From Propionicimonas sp. (GTDB lineage: Bacteria > Actinomycetota > Actinomycetes > Propionibacteriales > Propionibacteriaceae), in NCBI GenBank assembly GCA_031119515.1, contig JAVHXR010000092.1, forward strand, positions 1 through 8,973: a stretch of DNA of 8,973 nucleotides, in the 5' to 3' direction. Of this stretch, positions 4,664 through 8,973 are shown in pieces. The notes beneath the pieces are model-generated. The model was not told the origin of the DNA. It was given only the letters and a program-made list of their open reading frames with translations, and did not search any database. How positions within the stretch are numbered: position 1 is the first letter of the stretch; the number at the start of each line of letters is the position of its first letter. The translations under genes were made by a program, and so were the position numbers.

Positions 4664-7618
4664 CTCCTCACCGAGCAGCCCGCGACGGCGGGCGTAGTGC
4701 GTCGCCGCCGTCCGGTTGGCCACGCCGGTCTTCATGAGGATGCTGCGGACGTGGTTGGCAGCGGTGTGCTCGCTGATGAACAGCCGTGAGGCGATCTCCC
4801 GGTTGCTGTGACCGCGTCCGATCAGGCGCAAGACCTGCAGTTCCCGGTCGGTCAGCAGGCCCGGGTCCGGTGCCCCCGGGCTTCGCTCACCGGACCTGAG
4901 CAGGCGGTGGACCCGCACCAGGCCGTGCCGCTCGGCCAACCGCCGGGCCGGAACCACATGCTCGTCCACCCGCCTGCCGGCGGCATTCGAGCGCCTCAAC
5001 CAGGTCGCCCACTCGGCATGCGTGGTCGCGACGTGCAGCGTCGAACCCATCCTCGTGTCGAGTTCCAGCGCGGCGCCGAATCGCTCCTCGACGCCGCTCC
5101 GCCCCAGCACGCCGAGCAGGCCGGCGGCCTGGCGGTCGGCGCTGCCGAAGCCGGCGAGGAGTTCGGCCGCCATCAGGTTGAGACCCGAGAGCGGGTCCAG
5201 CTCGGGCAGCAGGGCATCGGCCGCGCGCTTGTGGCCCAGCGCCGTAGCGGCCTCCGCCAGCAGCGCGAGCGACGCCGGCCAGGTCATCGAGGCGCGGAGG
5301 GTCGCGAACCCGGTCGCCACCGCGCGGTCAAGGCCGGCGCGCGCCTGTTCGACCAACCCGAGTTCGCAGTACATCGCGACGAGGCCCGGCAGCCACGCAT
5401 CGCTCGGCGCGGGACGTCCGTCGAGGATGGCCCTCGCGAACTCCAGGCCCCCGATCTCGCGGCGGAGCGCGAAGGACTGCAGGCTCCACGGCCCGTCCAT
5501 CTCCTGCCACGACTGGCCGAACGACGGCGCGAGTCTCCGGGACTCGGCCAGGCACTCGCCCGCAGCGGCGAACTCGCACCGCAGGATGTGGATGGTGGCG
5601 GCGTACAGCTGCGTCCGCCAGTGCCAGAACGGGTCGCGAGTGACGGCGGCCACCCGGGCGACAGCCGCCAGCCCGCTCCGGAGCTCCTCGGGGTCGGCGA
5701 ACACGTAGGCCGCCTGGGCACAGTTCTGGGCCGCCATGCCCTGGCCGTCCAGATCCTCGCACGCCCTGGCAAGCGAGAGCGCCTCGATCGCCCGCTCGTG
5801 CTGGCGTGCGAACCGGGTGGTGCCGTCGTCACCCCGCACGTTCACCGAGACGATCGAGTGTCGCAACACCTCCAGGAGCACCCGGGGGTCGCCGAGCTCC
5901 CTCGCAAGCCGGACGGACTCCTCGAGTACCTGCTCACCCTCGGCGAGCTGACCGCTGAGCGCCAGTGCGCGGCCGAGGGAAGCGGTGCCGAGCACCCGGC
6001 CGGCCGGCAGTTCGTCCGAGGCATCGCGCCTCAGCTGGCCCTTGAGCAGCTCGACCGCCCGGTACACGCTCGCCCCGGTGCGCCAGCTGGCCTCCTCGAA
6101 GCCGATCGCCGCCTCCAGCCGGATGGGTGGCGAGCCACCGACGGCGAGCTGCTCGTAGATCGCCCTGGCCTGGTCGAACCGGCCGGAGTGCAGGTGGCAG
6201 CCGGCAGCCCTCAGGGCGAGCCGGCTTCGCTCGTCCTCACCCGCCGCCAGCGATGCGGCCTGCTGGAGCAGCGCGGCGGCGTCGGAGTTGGCGAGGCGGT
6301 TCATCGCCACCCCTGCGGCCTCCTCGAGGTAGTGCACGGCTCGCACGGCCGTGTCCGGCCCGGCGGCCCTGGCGAAGTGGTGGGCGAGTTGGAGCAGGGT
6401 GGCGGGATCCTGCACGTCGCCGCCGCGTTCCAGCGCCTGCCCCACCTCGGCGTGGGCGGAGGCGAGGGCGAACGGCGTCATGTCCTCGAGGAGCGCCTGC
6501 CGGGCGAGGGCGTGGGGGAAGCGGTACCGTCCCAGGTCCCGGGGCACCGGGAGCACCAGACCGGCGGCGGCCGCGGCATCGAGGGCGCGGTAGCCCGCTG
6601 CGAGCGAGCTGGCGCCCCCGCTCGCCTGGACCAGCCGGACGTCGAAGGTCTCCCCGATCACCGCCCCCCGACGGACGGCCTCCCGGTCACCCTCGGCGAG
6701 CCGGCCCAGCCGGGAGCGCACCAGCGCCTGCAGGGAGCTCGGCACCGGCACCCGGCCCCCGACCAGGGCATCGACGCCGCCGTGCCCGCGGAGTTCCCGC
6801 CAGACCTCGCCGAGCAGGAAGGCGTTGCCGCCGGTGCTCTCGTGGAGCATCTCGGCAGCGGTCGTCAGGTGGCTGCCGTCGCCCGCGCCCAACCCGGCGA
6901 GGAAGGCGGACACCTCGGGAGCGGTCAGGCCGGCGAGGTCGATGCGCCGCACCCCGGGCAGGCGCCTCAACTCCGAGGTGACGGAGGCGAGCAGCTCCGT
7001 GGAGTCGGGGGGCGAGTCACGGTGGGTGGCCAGGAAGTAGAGCGGCAGGTCGGCCGTCCTCTCGACCAGGTAGCGCAGCGCCCGCAGCGCTGACTCACCG
7101 GCCCAGTGCAGATCCTCCAGCACCACTACCAGCGGCCCGCCCGCGGTGGCTACCGAGAGCGCCGACACCACCGCCGTCAGGGCCGCCACCGTCTGGCCCG
7201 CCGCGCCGGCGCCGTCGGAGTGCCGGCCGGCGGTGAACTGCGACAGGAACTCGCGCGCGTCCGCGCCGGACAGGTCGGGGGTGTCGGGCAGCGCGAGCTC
7301 TTCCCGCTCCACCGCCGCCAGGAGCGAGCGAACCGGCGAGACCAGAGGGTCGAACGGAAGCCCGAACTCGGCACTGCACTGCCCGACGAGTACCGGGACG
7401 CCGCGCGAACGCAGCGCGGTGGCGACCTCGAGCACGAGGCGGGACTTGCCCGTGCCGGCCTCGCCCGCGATCAGCACGAACTGTCGCACCCCGCCCCGTT
7501 CCACGGCGTCCCACGCCGCTTCCAGGTCCTTCAGCTCGTCGCGTCGGCCGACCCAGGGCGGCAGGTCGGCCGTCCAGGTCCAGTGCGCCGGGAGCGCGGG
7601 CGGGGTCCACCCGGTCAC
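4643..7618 (-). CDS. LAL-type LuxR-family transcriptional regulator with STAND/AAA ATPase domain
   Basis: This 991-residue large ATP-binding LuxR (LAL/MalT-like) regulator should bind DNA after ligand- and ATP-driven oligomerisation. Domains in order: WVGRRDEL (22-29) opening the STAND NTPase; Walker A GEAGTGKS (52-59); Walker B VVVLEDLHWA (164-173); LATHRD (196-201) at the sensor position; STGGNAFLLGEV (261-272), resembling the GNPFF-type motif; a long helical, TPR-like middle region (about 330-900) of the kind that senses ligands; and a C-terminal LuxR HTH from LLTDRELQVL (921-930), with EIASRLFISEHTAANHVRSI around 941-960. Length is normal and no break is seen. The start is GTG 7618, a few residues before the ATPase; no Shine-Dalgarno precedes it, but a TAGGGT box sits six bases upstream. 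No target is known; the divergent membrane protein gene is the obvious candidate. Confidence 0.94.
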   Translation of the reverse strand: MTGWTPPALPAHWTWTADLPPWVGRRDELKDLEAAWDAVERGGVRQFVLIAGEAGTGKSRLVLEVATALRSRGVPVLVGQCSAEFGLPFDPLVSPVRSLLAAVEREELALPDTPDLSGADAREFLSQFTAGRHSDGAGAAGQTVAALTAVVSALSVATAGGPLVVVLEDLHWAGESALRALRYLVERTADLPLYFLATHRDSPPDSTELLASVTSELRRLPGVRRIDLAGLTAPEVSAFLAGLGAGDGSHLTTAAEMLHESTGGNAFLLGEVWRELRGHGGVDALVGGRVPVPSSLQALVRSRLGRLAEGDREAVRRGAVIGETFDVRLVQASGGASSLAAGYRALDAAAAAGLVLPVPRDLGRYRFPHALARQALLEDMTPFALASAHAEVGQALERGGDVQDPATLLQLAHHFARAAGPDTAVRAVHYLEEAAGVAMNRLANSDAAALLQQAASLAAGEDERSRLALRAAGCHLHSGRFDQARAIYEQLAVGGSPPIRLEAAIGFEEASWRTGASVYRAVELLKGQLRRDASDELPAGRVLGTASLGRALALSGQLAEGEQVLEESVRLARELGDPRVLLEVLRHSIVSVNVRGDDGTTRFARQHERAIEALSLARACEDLDGQGMAAQNCAQAAYVFADPEELRSGLAAVARVAAVTRDPFWHWRTQLYAATIHILRCEFAAAGECLAESRRLAPSFGQSWQEMDGPWSLQSFALRREIGGLEFARAILDGRPAPSDAWLPGLVAMYCELGLVEQARAGLDRAVATGFATLRASMTWPASLALLAEAATALGHKRAADALLPELDPLSGLNLMAAELLAGFGSADRQAAGLLGVLGRSGVEERFGAALELDTRMGSTLHVATTHAEWATWLRRSNAAGRRVDEHVVPARRLAERHGLVRVHRLLRSGERSPGAPDPGLLTDRELQVLRLIGRGHSNREIASRLFISEHTAANHVRSILMKTGVANRTAATHYARRRGLLGEESDDSGE
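4652..4667. terminator. Hairpin inside the DUF4242/LAL overlap
   Basis: GGAGTC (4652-4657) and GACTCC (4662-4667) form a perfect six-base-pair stem with a GTCT loop. It lies inside the coding 3' end of the LAL gene and spans the DUF4242 stop TGA (4661-4663). The genes overlap, so no spacer is available for termination; this dyad is the only evident bidirectional candidate. Confidence 0.35.
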
Positions 7619-7624
7619 GCGCCA

Positions 7625-7630
7625 ACCCTA
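7625..7630 (-). promoter_or_regulatory. Candidate -10 box of a leaderless LAL regulator transcript
   Basis: On the minus strand TAGGGT (7630 down to 7625) is followed by six bases and then the GTG start at 7618. This is the same geometry as upstream of the ferritin gene and the same hexamer as before the DUF4242 gene. No Shine-Dalgarno is present for this GTG, so a leaderless transcript starting at the G is the simplest reading. No -35 is recognisable. Confidence 0.45.
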
Positions 7631-7911
7631 CGGCGAGGTCTTCGCCCCGGGCCAGCCTCCGCCACTCCCGCCCGCCCGGAACGGGGACGGCAGCAGCGAG
7701 CCGTCCGGGGCTGTGGGCCGGGCGGCCGGTCCGGCCACGGCGCAGCAGTCCCGTGCGGGTTGCGGATGGTGGGGGAGCGCTGCGATGCTCGTCCTGCCTC
7801 AAACGGCTCGAAGCAGTCCACCACCCCACGGAGACGACTTCACACCTCGCTCCCTACTGCCGCCGCCCGCTCACCACGATGCGCCTCGAGAGAACGGCGG
7901 TTCCCGATCCG

Positions 7912-7979
7912 GCCGGCGCGTTGGCGCCGGTGCCGGGCTTTGGCCGGCAGCGGCATTCGGGGCTGGCGCCCCGGGTGTC
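7912..7979 (+). promoter_or_regulatory. Structured 5' leader: three back-to-back hairpins
   Basis: Three stems stand in a row with almost no bases between them. P1 is CCGGCGC (7913-7919) with GCGCCGG (7924-7930), loop GTTG, extendable by a G-T pair at 7912/7931. P2 is TGCCGG (7931-7936) with CCGGCA (7944-7949), loop of seven. P3 pairs 7952-7963 with 7968-7979: 12 pairs with three G-U and a TGGC loop, and a perfect CGGGGC/GCCCCG core. The Shine-Dalgarno of the membrane protein begins 13 bases after P3. It matches no riboswitch class I recognise. It could be a riboswitch-like leader or protein-binding site, or chance pairing in GC-rich DNA. Confidence 0.35.
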
Positions 7980-8005
7980 CTGCACCTAGTCAGGAGGGCG
8001 CCCAC

Positions 8006-8944
8006 ATGGATATCGACGTGCTGGGCCTGCTCGCGGCGGCTGCCGGTGGCTTCCTCGGGGCCACCTTCGGCGCGCTGATCGCGTTCGTCTTCGTCGGCCT
8101 CGCCGTTCTGGTCGGCGTGGCCGTGCTGATCGGGACCGGGGACGCCAGCTTCCTGGGCTCGGTCGCCTTCGGTTCCTTCCTCGGTCCCCACGTCAGCTTC
8201 GCCGCCGGGGTCGGAGCGGTCGCCTACGCGGCCCGCCGCGGCTACCACGACAGCGGGCGCGACGTCGTCACCCCGCTGGTCAGTCTCGCCAGACCCGACG
8301 TGCTGCTGGTCGGGGCGGCGTTCGGGGTGTTCGGCTACCTGTGCCAGGGCATCATCGCGGTCGTCCCGTGGCTGGGCAGCCACACCGACCGGATCGCCCT
8401 CGCTGTGCTGGTCTCCGCGCTCGTCGCCCGGCTCGCCTTCGGCAGGTCAGGGCTGGTCGGGGCCAACAGCCTCGGGCACACCGGCTGGAGGCGGTTCGCG
8501 CCGAACGACACCCAGGCGTGGCTGAGGTACCAGGAGCGGCCAGCCATGGTCGTGCTGCTCGGCACCTTCCTCGGCGCGGTGTCCGCCAGCCTCGCGGTCA
8601 CGCTGCTGTCGGCCTACCCGGGCGCGACCGGGGTGATCTACGTCGGGTTCGCGATCTCCGCAGTGTCCCTGGCGTTCCTGGGAGTCGGGGTGGCGATGCC
8701 GGTGACCCACCACATCACCCTCGTGAGCGCGGTTGCGGTCGCGGCGGTGGTGGCCCGGTGGTCACTCCTTCCGGCACCGGTGCTGATCCTGATCGGGGCC
8801 GGGGTGGGTGCCATCACGGCGCTGGTGTGCGAGGGCTTCTCGCGGCTCTGGCTGATCCGCGGCGACACCCACATCGATCCACCCGCGGCGGCGATCTGGC
8901 CGATGACCACCCTCAGCCTGGTGGTGGTGGAGCTGCTTCCCTGA
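8006..8944 (+). CDS. Multi-pass integral membrane protein of unknown function
   Basis: This 312-residue, very hydrophobic protein probably has eight or nine membrane segments, near residues 6-28, 28-44, 54-76, 98-122, 128-147, 181-205, 208-229, 234-252 and 255-276, with a last apolar stretch at 296-311. Start ATG 8006 follows AGGAGGG (7992-7998); the frame is open upstream but overlaps the LAL gene. Notable motifs are GGFLGATFGA (14-23), FGSFLGPHVSF (55-65), the paired H235-H236 in MPVTHHITLV, and GDTHIDPPAAA (286-296). The N-terminal half appears to be repeated after residue 184. A hydrophilic loop lies at about 148-180. It resembles uncharacterised bacterial and archaeal membrane proteins (possibly DUF7973, from memory and unsure). 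The glycine-rich helices and buried His/Asp would suit a transporter or channel, but I do not know the substrate. It diverges from the LAL regulator, a plausible controller. Confidence 0.82.
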   Translation: MDIDVLGLLAAAAGGFLGATFGALIAFVFVGLAVLVGVAVLIGTGDASFLGSVAFGSFLGPHVSFAAGVGAVAYAARRGYHDSGRDVVTPLVSLARPDVLLVGAAFGVFGYLCQGIIAVVPWLGSHTDRIALAVLVSALVARLAFGRSGLVGANSLGHTGWRRFAPNDTQAWLRYQERPAMVVLLGTFLGAVSASLAVTLLSAYPGATGVIYVGFAISAVSLAFLGVGVAMPVTHHITLVSAVAVAAVVARWSLLPAPVLILIGAGVGAITALVCEGFSRLWLIRGDTHIDPPAAAIWPMTTLSLVVVELLP

Positions 8945-8948
8945 TCCC

Positions 8949-8968
8949 GTGGTGCGGTGCGGAACCAC
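8949..8968 (+). terminator. Possible weak terminator after the membrane protein
   Basis: GTGGT (8949-8953) can pair with ACCAC (8964-8968) around a ten-base loop, starting four bases after the stop codon. The stem is short and lies at the window edge, so the call is tentative. Confidence 0.25.
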
Positions 8969-8973
8969 CGGTC

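Larger units (their letters stand above)
7619..8005. other. 387-bp divergent intergenic region between LAL regulator and membrane protein
   Basis: No convincing gene is seen here. Near the regulator it holds the TAGGGT box. At 7724-7736 lies a perfect interrupted palindrome, GGCCGG-T-CCGGCC, about 110 bp upstream of the regulator start and a possible binding site. Closer to the membrane protein, 7912-7979 can form three consecutive hairpins, followed by the Shine-Dalgarno AGGAGGG (7992-7998). A 36-codon frame from ATG 7879 to TAG 7989 runs through the hairpins but has no ribosome binding site. No clear -10 box was found for the plus-strand gene, so its transcript start is unknown. Confidence 0.6.

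Noticed and set aside
4808..7093. Long plus-strand open frame (761 codons) opposite the LAL gene
   Set aside because: It is an antisense frame kept open by high GC content. Its Arg/Gly/Pro/His-rich translation has no recognisable motif or ribosome binding site, while the minus strand encodes clear ATPase and HTH motifs.
7753..7989. Small frame of 78 codons (or 36 codons from ATG 7879) in the divergent region
   Set aside because: No ribosome binding site at either start and no recognisable family. It passes through the hairpin array, so a leader-peptide role cannot be excluded but is not supported.
7106..8005. Upstream extension of the membrane protein frame
   Set aside because: It would overlap the LAL ATPase domain by about 500 bp, and its translation is composition-driven. 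The Shine-Dalgarno at 7992-7998 and the hydrophobic start support ATG 8006.
1..8973. CRISPR arrays, tRNA/rRNA genes, insertion sequences, integrases or attachment sites
   Set aside because: No regularly spaced repeats, cloverleaf sequences, transposase motifs or terminal inverted repeats were seen.

Overview
The window comes from a very GC-rich bacterium, almost certainly an actinobacterium. Codon third positions are nearly all G or C. The leading gene is a ParE/GyrB-type topoisomerase subunit of actinobacterial flavour. A large LuxR-family (LAL) regulator and a SCO4226-like (DUF4242) protein are also typical of that phylum. I cannot name a genus. No tRNA, rRNA, IS element, CRISPR array or phage gene is visible.

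Layout, left to right. (1) 1-1877, plus strand: the 3' end of a type II topoisomerase B subunit, a complete non-haem ferritin with an intact ferroxidase centre, and a GNAT acetyltransferase. (2) 1926-4225, minus strand: an exported vanadium-haloperoxidase/PAP2-type protein followed by a secreted S1 serine protease. A strong hairpin sits between them, so they need not share a transcript. (3) 4391-4663, plus strand: a small DUF4242 protein, divergent from the haloperoxidase. The 165-bp gap between them holds a tandem 10-bp repeat and a 21-bp dyad abutting a TAGGGT -10 box. (4) 4643-7618, minus strand: a 991-residue LAL regulator (STAND ATPase, helical repeats, LuxR HTH) whose 3' end overlaps the DUF4242 gene tail to tail by 21 bp. 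(5) 8006-8944, plus strand: an unrecognised multi-pass membrane protein, divergent from the regulator. Its leader can fold into three back-to-back hairpins just before the Shine-Dalgarno sequence.

The genes look like separate transcription units. Both convergent junctions (GNAT/protease and DUF4242/LAL) carry a compact hairpin containing a stop codon, which could terminate both directions. The ferritin and LAL genes both show TANNNT, six bases, then the start codon, which is the geometry of leaderless actinobacterial transcripts. Three neighbours are linked by family to metals (iron for ferritin, vanadate for the haloperoxidase, nickel for the SCO4226 family), but nothing in the sequence proves a joint function. 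The least explained part is the right-hand end: the structured leader and the membrane protein, which seems to contain an internal duplication.
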